A stretch of 64,000 bases of DNA from Terriglobus roseus (lineage in GTDB: Bacteria > Acidobacteriota > Terriglobia > Terriglobales > Acidobacteriaceae): the NCBI RefSeq assembly GCF_900102185.1, contig NZ_LT629690.1, positions 4,030,001 through 4,094,000 of the forward strand. The letters are read 5' to 3'. The translations under genes and the position numbers were made by a program. Under the pieces are notes generated by a model. That model saw nothing but the letters and a program-made list of their open reading frames with translations. It did no database searches and was not told the DNA's origin. Positions 17,762 to 25,744 of this stretch are shown here, piece by piece; positions within the stretch are counted from its first letter, which is position 1; each line of letters begins with the position of its first letter.

Positions 17762-18588
17762 TAAAAGGTCTCCACGGAATCCTTATCGCCGCGGCGAACC
17801 TGGATGCTGTAAGTGGCGGGAGTCGACTTGGTGTGAACTGGCTGAGCCTGAGTGTGCGCCGGTGCATGAGGGACAGCAGCGGGTGCAACCGTAGAGGATG
17901 CCTGAACACCGAGTGCGGAAAGACTCATCGGAGCATTAGCTGCCACGACATGATCTCCGCCGTTTCTGAGAACGAAGTGAACTGTTCCCTGCGTACTGGC
18001 GAGCACAATCTTTTCTGCTTCTTCCGGCGATACCAACAACGTGACAACGTCTACCTTGCTGGCGTGACCATCGGGATCGGGCTGCATCTTTTCGCCAGCG
18101 GTAAGCACCTGCGCGTCTTGAAGCACGATGGATGTCACAGGATCTGTAGAAGAAGCCGCGCGCACTGTCACCAGCACATCTACGTGCGTGCCGGGCAGAA
18201 GATATCCAGCAACACCAACCACCTCATTCGACTTGAGTGAGATAGCGCGCATGCCAGCAGGAATGTGAGCAGAAAGGCCAGCGCTGGTAGCGAGCTGACG
18301 TGCCGTCAGTGGCTCGCCTGCCTGCAAGGGATAGAGAGCCGACTTGCCGATAACTTCATCGGTACGGACAAAAGCACCAGGCAGAGGCACATCGGACGGC
18401 CACGAAACCTGCTTCAAGTCGTCTGCAGCAATGATCTGTCCTGGGTCCAGATTCTTAGCGAGAGCAACATACTTCGTGGATCCGGAGCTACTGCCCCGAT
18501 GCGACAACCTGGTACCCAGCCAAAGCGTGAACAGACCAGAGACGACGAGTGCAACTGTAAGTGCAATGAGGATGCGGCGTGGCTGCAT
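17761..18588 (-). CDS. cpaB: CpaB/RcpC-type Flp pilus assembly protein (SAF domain)
   Basis: 275 residues from the ATG at 18588, four bases after the cpaA stop; a TTG at 18612 is an alternative that would overlap cpaA. One N-terminal membrane helix is followed by a SAF domain (V-A-L-A-K-N-L-D-P-G-Q-I-I, then P-L-Q-A-G-E-P-L-T) and an RcpC-type domain (G-V-A-G-Y-L-L-P-G-T-H-V-D-V-L-V-T). The last 50 residues are low-complexity Ala/Pro/His. CpaB is periplasmic and helps the secretin assemble. Confidence 0.92.
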   Translation of the reverse strand: MQPRRILIALTVALVVSGLFTLWLGTRLSHRGSSSGSTKYVALAKNLDPGQIIAADDLKQVSWPSDVPLPGAFVRTDEVIGKSALYPLQAGEPLTARQLATSAGLSAHIPAGMRAISLKSNEVVGVAGYLLPGTHVDVLVTVRAASSTDPVTSIVLQDAQVLTAGEKMQPDPDGHASKVDVVTLLVSPEEAEKIVLASTQGTVHFVLRNGGDHVVAANAPMSLSALGVQASSTVAPAAVPHAPAHTQAQPVHTKSTPATYSIQVRRGDKDSVETF

Positions 18589-18592
18589 GATG

Positions 18593-19129
18593 TTATTGCC
18601 CCACCTTCTCAAGGGAAATCGTCAGCAGCGTACCGGCGGTAATGGCCAGCGCATACGGCAGACGAAGATTGCGTTTGTTGCGAACGTTCAATTCCGGATG
18701 TGGCTCCAAACCGTTCTCACAGTGATGCGCGACGATGCGGCCAACATTCCTCACGGAATGCCACACCCGCCGATGCCACACGATGACAACGATTGCCATC
18801 ACTCCTCCGCACAATGCGGTAAGAACAAGAAGGGCTCCAGTATTCGAGAGGCCAATCCCTGCTGCAATCGCAGCAATCAGCTTTACATCTCCTCCGCCCA
18901 TTCCTCCTGCCAGAAACAACACGAGGAAGAGAGAGCCTGCAAGCACGGACGCGACGAACGATAGCGCTAGTGCATGCAGGCCTCCGATGGTCACCTGCAG
19001 TATGAGGGCTCCAACGAGCGTTGGAAGAGTAAACCAATTTGGAATGCGGCGCGATCGGACATCCATAACAGCAGCACAAAGTGCCACCGCTGCGGTGTAC
19101 GACTGCAACACGTTTGCATGCGATATCAT
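18593..19129 (-). CDS. cpaA: CpaA/TadV A24-type prepilin peptidase
   Basis: 178 residues with about six hydrophobic helices. The two catalytic Asp of A24 peptidases are in place: M-D-V-R-S-R-R-I-P-N (first) and G-G-G-D-V-K-L (second, the GxGD motif). It lacks the N-terminal methylase domain of PilD, as expected for TadV/CpaA. Its substrates should be the Flp pilin at 19202-19381 and the two TadE proteins, all with G|xxxxE sites. An AGGAGG lies 11 nt upstream of the start. Confidence 0.93.
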   Translation of the reverse strand: MISHANVLQSYTAAVALCAAVMDVRSRRIPNWFTLPTLVGALILQVTIGGLHALALSFVASVLAGSLFLVLFLAGGMGGGDVKLIAAIAAGIGLSNTGALLVLTALCGGVMAIVVIVWHRRVWHSVRNVGRIVAHHCENGLEPHPELNVRNKRNLRLPYALAITAGTLLTISLEKVGQ

Positions 19130-19201
19130 CGCCGCTTTTACCTCCTGGCAGAAATACGGAACAAGGGCACGAGGCCAAAAAGTGGTACCGGGTGTTGTTG
19201 T

Positions 19202-19381
19202 CTAGGTAGTCGGGGTAAGTGCCGTCACAACTCTGCCCAGAGCGTTCTGGATAGCGGTAGCGAGTCCAGAGAGGGCGGTGACGCAAACAGCGCCGACGAG
19301 TCCTGCGACCAGTGCGTATTCGATGAGGTCCTGTCCTGATTCGTCCTGTGCGAGATCATTCCAAATGCGATGAAGTTTCAT
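19202..19381 (-). CDS. flp: Flp-type major pilin
   Basis: 59 residues from the ATG at 19381 (AAGGAG 7 nt upstream). The leader M-K-L-H-R-I-W-N-D-L-A-Q-D-E-S-G is cut before Q-D-L-I-E-Y-A-L-V-A-G-L, giving Glu at +5 and Tyr at +6, the Flp signature. A hydrophobic helix and a short Thr/Ala-rich tail follow. The mature protein is about 43 residues, normal for Flp. It is the first gene of the Tad operon, 72 bp before cpaA. Confidence 0.95.
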   Translation of the reverse strand: MKLHRIWNDLAQDESGQDLIEYALVAGLVGAVCVTALSGLATAIQNALGRVVTALTPTT

Positions 19382-19563
19382 TCCGTGCTCCTTGAGTGTT
19401 CTAGGTAATGCGTTGGGGGTTCGTTGCTGTTCCCTCCGTATCCTGTTCCGCCCAGTAACTGCGCAAAAACTGAAATTCAGAGGAACTGCTCCACTATCTT
19501 GCAACGAGAAATGACTATTGGTCACCACGGCGAGTTACCTAAATCCAAATAAAACTTGATTTT

Positions 19564-19581
19564 GATATCAGGGGTGATATC
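19564..19581 (-). promoter_or_regulatory. Double GATATC element upstream of Flp pilin
   Basis: TTTT-GATATC-N6-GATATC, 183 bp upstream of the pilin start and 122 bp upstream of the GGDEF-EAL start. It matches the element at 7979-7996 in half-site, spacing, orientation and the preceding T-run. Confidence 0.5.
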
Positions 19582-19657
19582 GCCACTAAAGAGCAAGGGC
19601 AACATAGCGATTTGCACGGTACAAAGAGACAGGACGCACATGAACTTTCGGTGCTCG

Positions 19658-19672
19658 GTTAAGTGACTTAAC
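19658..19672. promoter_or_regulatory. GTTAAGT-G-ACTTAAC dyad upstream of GGDEF-EAL gene
   Basis: A perfect 7-bp inverted repeat about a central G, ending 32 bp upstream of the TTG start at 19704. Position and symmetry suit an operator for the cyclic-di-GMP gene. Confidence 0.4.
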
Positions 19673-19703
19673 GGCAGTTTGCGAGGTCACTTGAGGCTGC
19701 TAT

Positions 19704-21974
19704 TTGCCGATAAGTGGAGATGAAGAGAAAGGAAGCTGTAACTTGTACCCAGCCTTCGAAATCCAGGGATTGCAACTCACAATGGCGCACCAACCGCAGG
19801 GTGTTGCTGCTGGCTTCCTGTTGATGCTGCTTACCATGTTCAGTGCCTTTCGATTCGCCGAGGCTCTTACCTCTGTTGACGAGAGGCGCAGGAATCTATG
19901 GACGATTGGGGCCGCTATCATTGCGGGTTATGGTCGTTTCTCGGTTCAACTTTGCTTTCTGTCTTTGTTCCAGGTGCCGCAGAGTACTTCCTTTGATCTG
20001 TCATTGTTTGCACTTGCTCTACTGGTAACCGTCCTTGGGCGGACAATCGCGTTTCGTAGTGTCATTCGCGAGAACATTCGGATGCGTATGCTTCTTCCGT
20101 CGAGCCTGCTGGAAGCGTCGACGATCCTCTTTTCCCAACAGTTGTTGTTAGTGGCATCGCACGTCCGGTATCCCTCGCGCCCCATGAGTGTCGCCGCCAC
20201 ATTTTTCCTTGCGATTGCTTTGTGCTTTCTTTCGCAGATCATCGTCGCGAGTCTGCTGCGGAGGACAGCATCACGGCGTGGCACACGCTTTGCGTATCCA
20301 ATCATCAGCGTGATGTCCTCAGCTTTGGTTACCTATCTGATCTGGACGTGGGCCAAACACGCACCGCCACCTCAGCACATCGTTCTCGACACTGCTTCTA
20401 TGCAGCTGCAGTCATCGCCATTCATTGTGCCGATTGCGATTGGAATCGCCGTATTGATACTGTGTGGGACGGATGCCGGGCTGTTTCTTTACTCGAGAAG
20501 CGTCCGGTGGAGCCGCGGACTTGCGGAAGCAGAACAAGAGAAAGAGATTGCAAAAGCTCTCGCAGAACAGAGAGCGATGCGAATGCAGAACGAAGCTCTT
20601 CTGGAAGAAATCAGAGAGCGAAAGCGGGCAGAAGCAAAGTTGGCCGCATTCGCATTTAGTGATCCAGTAACAGGCCTGAACAACCGCAGCTACCTCAATG
20701 ATCGTCTGCGCACATTGCTTCAAAAGAAAGTCGCTCGCGGCTACTCATATCACGCGCTGCTCTACATCGATCTGGATAACTTCAAATCCGCGAATGACAT
20801 GCTCGGCCACGCGCAGGGTGATTCCCTTCTAAAGGAAGTCGCAACACGTCTACGGACGCTTGCGACGAATGACGATGTACCGGTGCGAATCGGAGGAGAT
20901 GAATTCGCCATGCTCGTCAATTGCGCATCGGACGCTGAGTGTGCAATGCGATTTGCGCGGCAAGTTTTGACGATTCTGGAACGACCTTTTGAGTTCGCGG
21001 GAAACTCACTTCACCTTTCCGCCTCCGTTGGTTTGTGCACGATTGATAGTAGCTATACCGATCCGGACTCGGTACTTCGTGATGCGGATCTCGCCATGTA
21101 TTGCTCCAAACGTGAAGGCGGAGCGCGTGTTACGGTCTTCGCTCAAGAGATGTACTCCAACATGCTGCGTGCGATTGAAGACCGCAAAGAGCTGAAGCGG
21201 GCCATTGCAGAAGAGGAATTTGTGTTGTGGTACCAACCACTCGTGGATATGAAGGATGGTTCCATCTATGGCTCTGAGGCATTGATTCGTTGGCAACATC
21301 CGGTGCGAGGTCTGCTCGGCCCCTATACCTTTATTCGTCTCGCCGAAGAGACCGGACACATCATCGAAATTGGAAACTGGGTTCTCCGCAAGGCATGCAG
21401 TGACTTTCATAAGTTCCAGGAAAAATCGTCTAGGCCGCTCTTGCTTTCTCTTAATGTCTCTTCGAAGCAATTGGAGCTTCCTGGATACTTTGACCTTCTG
21501 ACACGGACACTGCAGGAAACGGGTATGCCGCCTGATCACTTGCAGCTGGAGATTACAGAGAGCATTCTCATGAGCGAACCTGCGTTAATGGGGCCGCTTC
21601 TGCAGAGGATTCGAGCGCTGGGGATCAAGATTGCCTTTGATGATTTCGGGACAGGCTACTCATCCCTGAGCTATATCCAGAAGTTCCCTGTTGACACCTT
21701 GAAAATCGATCAGAGCTTTGTTCGCTCCGTCGTCGATTCCTCTGTCAACGGGAAGATCATCCAATTCATCATGGGAATGAGTGAGGCGTTGGGCATGAGC
21801 GTTTCAGTGGAAGGTGTAGAAACAGAATTTGAAGCAACAACGTTGTTGGGCTTCGGATGCCGCATTGCACAAGGCTTTTTGTATAGCAGGCCAGTGGAGA
21901 GAGAAACCTTCTTTGGCCTTCTAAAAAGAAAAAGCTTAATACCGTCAGAAGTAATTCGTATACCCGCCGCATAA
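19704..21974 (+). CDS. Membrane GGDEF-EAL protein (cyclic-di-GMP turnover)
   Basis: 756 residues from a TTG at 19704 (GAGG 8 nt upstream); an ATG at 19782 is an alternative but has no good ribosome site. The N-terminal about 265 residues hold roughly seven hydrophobic helices resembling an MHYT-like sensor, but without its M-H-Y-T motif. A charged coiled-coil linker (270-315) is followed by a GGDEF domain with intact G-G-D-E-F (397-401). There is no R-x-x-D inhibitory site; T-N-D-D occupies it. The EAL domain has E-A-L-I-R-W (525-530), L-E-I-T-E-S, D-D-F-G-T-G-Y and V-E-G-V-E-T, so synthesis and hydrolysis both look possible. It is divergent from the Tad operon, which suggests it sets local cyclic di-GMP for piliation. 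Confidence 0.92.
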   Translation: MPISGDEEKGSCNLYPAFEIQGLQLTMAHQPQGVAAGFLLMLLTMFSAFRFAEALTSVDERRRNLWTIGAAIIAGYGRFSVQLCFLSLFQVPQSTSFDLSLFALALLVTVLGRTIAFRSVIRENIRMRMLLPSSLLEASTILFSQQLLLVASHVRYPSRPMSVAATFFLAIALCFLSQIIVASLLRRTASRRGTRFAYPIISVMSSALVTYLIWTWAKHAPPPQHIVLDTASMQLQSSPFIVPIAIGIAVLILCGTDAGLFLYSRSVRWSRGLAEAEQEKEIAKALAEQRAMRMQNEALLEEIRERKRAEAKLAAFAFSDPVTGLNNRSYLNDRLRTLLQKKVARGYSYHALLYIDLDNFKSANDMLGHAQGDSLLKEVATRLRTLATNDDVPVRIGGDEFAMLVNCASDAECAMRFARQVLTILERPFEFAGNSLHLSASVGLCTIDSSYTDPDSVLRDADLAMYCSKREGGARVTVFAQEMYSNMLRAIEDRKELKRAIAEEEFVLWYQPLVDMKDGSIYGSEALIRWQHPVRGLLGPYTFIRLAEETGHIIEIGNWVLRKACSDFHKFQEKSSRPLLLSLNVSSKQLELPGYFDLLTRTLQETGMPPDHLQLEITESILMSEPALMGPLLQRIRALGIKIAFDDFGTGYSSLSYIQKFPVDTLKIDQSFVRSVVDSSVNGKIIQFIMGMSEALGMSVSVEGVETEFEATTLLGFGCRIAQGFLYSRPVERETFFGLLKRKSLIPSEVIRIPAA

Positions 21975-22115
21975 GTCGGATATAAGGCATAATTTTTCCC
22001 GAATTGGGATAAGCTCTGAAGTTTTTGAATTGTTAGTTCTGCTTTTTAAACAGCCACGCCTAAGATATGAAAATTATTTGTGGCAATTTCTGCGTTGATT
22101 TCTCTTGAGGCACTT

Positions 22116-22307
22116 ATGGACTCCCTACGTCACGAAAACATTCCGGTTCGAATCGCACTTTCTCTTCGGCAACAGGCTGAAGACCTTGCGCGTCAACAGG
22201 GGATATCTCTCAACCATTTTGTTACGCAAGCGCTGGAAGAAAAGATGTGGCGCATGCAACACCCGGCACTACCAAGTTTGGCAAGTCGTCTGCGGTCTGC
22301 GAGCTGA
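22116..22307 (+). CDS. Ribbon-helix-helix (Arc/HicB-antitoxin-like) small protein, second copy
   Basis: 63 residues from the ATG at 22116 (TTGAGG about 6 nt upstream); a GTG at 22080 is an alternative. The core V-R-I-A-L-S-L-R, then E-D-L-A-R-Q-Q-G-I-S-L-N-H-F-V, matches the RHH protein at 8476-8697 closely, including the following E-K-x-x-R-M-x-H. It is probably a DNA-binding dimer. No toxin gene neighbours it. It follows the GGDEF-EAL gene by 141 bp and ends before a T-rich terminator. Confidence 0.75.
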   Translation: MDSLRHENIPVRIALSLRQQAEDLARQQGISLNHFVTQALEEKMWRMQHPALPSLASRLRSAS

Positions 22308-22363
22308 TCCCCCGCGATCCGTTTTGGGGATGGCCGCCGCGACGCGATTCGAGTTTGGCAAGA

Positions 22364-22392
22364 GGGCAGCTTGAAACACTGCCCCTTTTTTT
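22364..22392 (+). terminator. Intrinsic terminator after second RHH gene
   Basis: GGGCAG (22364-22369) pairs with CTGCCC (22379-22384) around a 9-base loop, followed by C and seven T. The stem is short but the T-tract is good. Confidence 0.65.
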
Positions 22393-22456
22393 CCGTTTAC
22401 AGAAAAGCGATCTCTCATGGCGCATAATCTTGCATAGCATTGCGGGAGAAGACACC

Positions 22457-23227
22457 ATGCAGATCAAAGACAACACAATTCTGATCACCGGCGGTGGCAG
22501 CGGCATTGGTCGCGGGCTGGCCGAGGCATTTCATAAAGAAGGTAACCACGTCATCATTGCAGGACGTCGTAAGTCTGTTCTGGATGAAGTGGCCGCAGCA
22601 AACCCTGGCATGAGCGCTGAGGTGCTGGATATTGACAGCGCAGAGGCCACCAAGGCGTTCGCGACCAGCCTGATTGCAAAGTATCCGAAGCTGAATGCCG
22701 TGCTGCATAACGCTGGCATCATGCGGAACGAAAAGCTAGCCGACGGCAACGCGGAAGATGCCGAAGCCATGATTGCAACCAACTTGTTAGGGCCGATCCG
22801 TCTGAACTCCGCCCTGCTGCCGCATCTGTTGAAGCAGCCCTCAGCCACCGTAATGACCGTTACCAGCGGATTGGCCTATGTTCCCCTTGCCATGACGCCG
22901 ACCTACTGCGCCACGAAAGCTGCCATTCACAGCTACACCCAGTCGCTGCGTTTCCAGTTGCGAGACACGGGCGTTCAGGTAATCGAAATCATTCCGCCGT
23001 ATGTGCAAACAGAACTGATGGGCGACCGCCAGAAGAATGATCCTGCGGCGATGCCGTTGGCGGACTATCTGCATGACACGTTCGCTATCCTGCGCGATCA
23101 GCCGGATGTGGAGGAAGTCGTCATTGATCGCGTAAAGCCACTTCGTTTTGCCGCAGAAAACGGTGATTACGCAAACTTCTTCCACATCTTTAACGAACGC
23201 ATGGTTGCAGCTCGTCCCAACGGATAA
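22457..23227 (+). CDS. Short-chain dehydrogenase/reductase (DltE-like)
   Basis: 256 residues. The ATG at 22457 is chosen for GGAGA about 8 nt upstream; the open frame extends further but reads as non-protein. Rossmann glycine motif T-G-G-G-S-G-I-G, N-A-G at about 83-85, the Ser of V-T-S-G and catalytic Y-C-A-T-K are all present, so it should be an active NAD(P)-dependent oxidoreductase. The sequence is nearest to the DltE-like SDR group, whose substrates are unsettled. It is a single gene with its own hairpin terminator. Confidence 0.88.
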   Translation: MQIKDNTILITGGGSGIGRGLAEAFHKEGNHVIIAGRRKSVLDEVAAANPGMSAEVLDIDSAEATKAFATSLIAKYPKLNAVLHNAGIMRNEKLADGNAEDAEAMIATNLLGPIRLNSALLPHLLKQPSATVMTVTSGLAYVPLAMTPTYCATKAAIHSYTQSLRFQLRDTGVQVIEIIPPYVQTELMGDRQKNDPAAMPLADYLHDTFAILRDQPDVEEVVIDRVKPLRFAAENGDYANFFHIFNERMVAARPNG

Positions 23228-23244
23228 TCGGGCCGTTGGATAGA

Positions 23245-23280
23245 GAAAGGGCATGGCTTAAGCCATGCCCTTTCTTTCTT
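23245..23280. terminator. Bidirectional terminator between SDR and MFS genes
   Basis: A perfect 15-bp palindromic stem (23245-23259 with 23260-23274, centre TTAA) with a T-rich flank on each strand. It separates two convergent genes. Confidence 0.85.
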
Positions 23281-24709
23281 AGATCAGTGCTGATTCTGCT
23301 TCTCCAATCTCTGGTTGATGACCGCTGGTGTCTGCGCCTGCATCGTGGGGCAGTGCAAGGCTGTCAAAGACCGGCCCCAGCGCCACGACGGACATCAAGA
23401 GAATTGCCCAGCGGAAATCTGCTAGATGCGGAGTGGCTGCGGAATGTCCACGTGCGTGAGCTACAGAACGCAGAGTCACCGCGCCCACAGCCACTCCCAT
23501 ACCGACGCTCAACTGCATGATGGCGCTCAAGAATCCGTTCGCGCGACTCATGCGCTCTGGTGGGATCTCTGAGTAAGCCAACGTCGTGAGGCACGTGAAT
23601 TCCATGGAGCGGCATGCTCCGTGCACAAACAGCACCAGAAGAAGCAGCACCACCGGTGTGGACGGCGAAAGAAACGCGCACACCACCATGGATAGCGCCG
23701 TGAGGATACCGTTCACGATGAGGATGCGGCGGAAGCCAAACCGCTTCAGCAGCGGCAGCACGATCGACTTCATGCTGAGATCGCCGCCGAAGAGAGCCAA
23801 AAGATAGAGGCCGCTACGGAACGCGTTCAAGCCAAACGCAATCTGGAACATCAGCGGCAAGAGAAACGGCAGGACCGATACGGCAACACGAAACGCACTG
23901 GCTCCATAGATGGAGAGTGAATAGGTCTTGTTCCGCATGGATTCAAAATCAATCAGCGAGGTCTCTTGCCTGCGCCGTGCATACACAATCGCCAGCACGC
24001 CGCACAACAAACTGAGCACAAGCATGGTCACTGGAACAGGCCAGCGAGTCTCGCCTCCGCCCAGTAGTTCCATGGCATACACACTTCCCGCAGAAGCTAT
24101 GCCACCCAACGCGAACGTGCCCCAATCGAACGGATGGCGTTCCTCTGTGCGGACATTTTCAATCCACAACATGGCAAGGATGAGCGCGGCAATACCCAGC
24201 GGCACATTCATCAAAAAGATCCAATGCCAGCTTGCGTAGGTGGTAATGAATCCACCAAGAGGTGGCCCCAGGACAAGTGCTGTTAAGCCCGGCCACGAGA
24301 TGTACGCAATCGCCTGTGCCAGCTTGTCTTTGGGTGTCTCGCGCAACACGATCAGGCGGCCTACCGGCACCATCATCGCGCCGCCCATGCCCTGCAGAAT
24401 GCGCATCAGCGTGAACTCTGTAAGGTTCCGCGAAACCGCGCACAACAACGACGCCACAGTGAAGATACCGACTGCCGCAGCGAATACCGAACGCGATCCA
24501 AAACGATCCGTTACCCATCCGCTGATGGGGATCAGCACGGCCAGGGTGAGCATGTACGCCGTCATGCCAATGTTCAGGCTGACTGCGCTGGCATGGAAAC
24601 TCTTCGCCATCTGCGGCAGTGCCGTGGCAATCACGGTGCCGTCCAGGTTCTCCATGAAGAACGCACCCGCAATGAGCGAGGTGACATAGAGCGGAGATCG
24701 AGGCTTCAT
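23279..24709 (-). CDS. MFS drug-efflux-type transporter, DHA2 (14-helix) family
   Basis: 476 residues. It has the DHA2 landmarks: helix 1 L-D-G-T-V-I-A-T-A-L-P, the loop 2-3 motif G-W-V-T-D-R-F-G-S-R, and R-I-L-Q-G-M-G-G-A in helix 4. About 14 hydrophobic segments can be counted. It is probably a proton antiporter exporting drugs or metabolites; the substrate is not predictable. It is not followed by an MFP or OMF gene, so it likely works alone in the inner membrane. Only 35 bp separate it from the nucleoside hydrolase gene upstream, so the two may be co-transcribed. Confidence 0.9.
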   Translation of the reverse strand: MKPRSPLYVTSLIAGAFFMENLDGTVIATALPQMAKSFHASAVSLNIGMTAYMLTLAVLIPISGWVTDRFGSRSVFAAAVGIFTVASLLCAVSRNLTEFTLMRILQGMGGAMMVPVGRLIVLRETPKDKLAQAIAYISWPGLTALVLGPPLGGFITTYASWHWIFLMNVPLGIAALILAMLWIENVRTEERHPFDWGTFALGGIASAGSVYAMELLGGGETRWPVPVTMLVLSLLCGVLAIVYARRRQETSLIDFESMRNKTYSLSIYGASAFRVAVSVLPFLLPLMFQIAFGLNAFRSGLYLLALFGGDLSMKSIVLPLLKRFGFRRILIVNGILTALSMVVCAFLSPSTPVVLLLLVLFVHGACRSMEFTCLTTLAYSEIPPERMSRANGFLSAIMQLSVGMGVAVGAVTLRSVAHARGHSAATPHLADFRWAILLMSVVALGPVFDSLALPHDAGADTSGHQPEIGEAESALI

Positions 24710-24744
24710 ACCTCTATGTTAGTTTCTTCGGCGTTTTTTCGTCT

Positions 24745-25725
24745 TTAGCGCGGCTGATACGGCGGCAAGTTATGCGTGGCAGTGAAGTGGTCCAAGTCGG
24801 CGAAGAAGTCCTTCCACAGCGTTGTCGTATCCACATGGCTAATGGTTTCCCAAGTGGCACCGTTCTGGCCTTGGGCGAAACGCACGCTATCCGTGAGTGA
24901 TGGCCGAGGTACCGTCTCTGTGGTCACCAGTCCGCGGACATACGCCGCCGTGATGATGTCCCAGATCACGTGATTATGCGTGTAGTCCGTGGAGCGCAGG
25001 GGTTTGACATGCGAGAAGTACCACATGCGATATTCATCCCAGAGCCATGCACCGATGGGGCCACGGTTTGCCAGCATTTGCTGCGCCTGAGCGTAGCCCA
25101 TGGACAGATCGTGGCGGCAGACTTCGCCCGTACCAATCGCCACCGGCACATGCGACTTCAGGATCGCCTGCCACGCATGCGGATCGTTCTCTACGTTAAA
25201 TTCCTTAGCTCCCTCTGGCTTCAGATTGGTAAATCCCATCGCCACGATACGGATGCGGTCTGCGAGAGTCGGGTCCAGCAGCAGCGCGGAAGCCGTATCC
25301 GTGGCTGCTCCGATGGTGAGGACGGTGAGCCGGTTCGTCGAAGAGAATCCCTTGGACTGCTCCACCAGAAAGCGCGCGGCCGCGCTGGGCTGCGGCGTGG
25401 AGGCATCCGTCATGGGCGTGCTGGCGCCCTCCAACAGCGGCGGATGCACCGTGAGGCCCATGTGGTTCTCCACCTGGTCACGGAGGACACCCAGTGTCCA
25501 ATGCGCGGAGGGATCAGGCAGCGTGGGCGCCTGCGCCGACAGAATGCCACGTACATCGAATGCCGGGTCGGTCAGGAGGTAGAGGATCACCCACTGATCG
25601 TCCACCTCATTGCCCGTGTCGGTGGACAGAATCACTGGCACAGGCGCTTTGGGAGCCTGTTGCGCTTCCAGAGACAGAAAGGCCGCACTTGCGGCAAAGA
25701 TGAGGGCAAGTGCGGCCAATCGCAT
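24745..25725 (-). CDS. Exported nucleoside-hydrolase family protein
   Basis: 326 residues from ATG 25725 (AAAGGA about 8 nt upstream); a longer frame to 25788 overlaps ppa and lacks a ribosome site. A signal peptide (M-R-L-A-A-L-A-L-I-F ... L-E-A-Q) is followed by a nucleoside hydrolase domain. The calcium site is S-T-D-T-G-N-E-V-D-D, close to the family D-x-D-x-G-x-D-D. F-N-V-E-N-D-P and a late H-N-H-V-I-W-D agree with the active site. The fold predicts cleavage of an N-ribosidic bond, here in the periplasm, presumably for salvage. The first metal ligand differs (Ser for Asp), so activity is not certain. Confidence 0.85.
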   Translation of the reverse strand: MRLAALALIFAASAAFLSLEAQQAPKAPVPVILSTDTGNEVDDQWVILYLLTDPAFDVRGILSAQAPTLPDPSAHWTLGVLRDQVENHMGLTVHPPLLEGASTPMTDASTPQPSAAARFLVEQSKGFSSTNRLTVLTIGAATDTASALLLDPTLADRIRIVAMGFTNLKPEGAKEFNVENDPHAWQAILKSHVPVAIGTGEVCRHDLSMGYAQAQQMLANRGPIGAWLWDEYRMWYFSHVKPLRSTDYTHNHVIWDIITAAYVRGLVTTETVPRPSLTDSVRFAQGQNGATWETISHVDTTTLWKDFFADLDHFTATHNLPPYQPR

Positions 25726-25744
25726 ATCGTGTTTTCCTTTGGTC

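Larger units (their letters stand above)
19382..19703. promoter_or_regulatory. 322-bp divergent region, Flp pilin / GGDEF-EAL gene
   Basis: No gene. It should hold the Tad-operon promoter (minus) and that of the cyclic-di-GMP gene (plus). It contains a double GATATC element (19564-19581) and a perfect dyad (19658-19672). The rest is A+T-rich. I found no recognisable riboswitch. Confidence 0.7.

Noticed and set aside
22308-22456. N-terminal extension of the SDR (frame open from 22247)
   Set aside because: The extension runs through the RHH gene end and a terminator, and the SDR has its own ribosome site at 22457.
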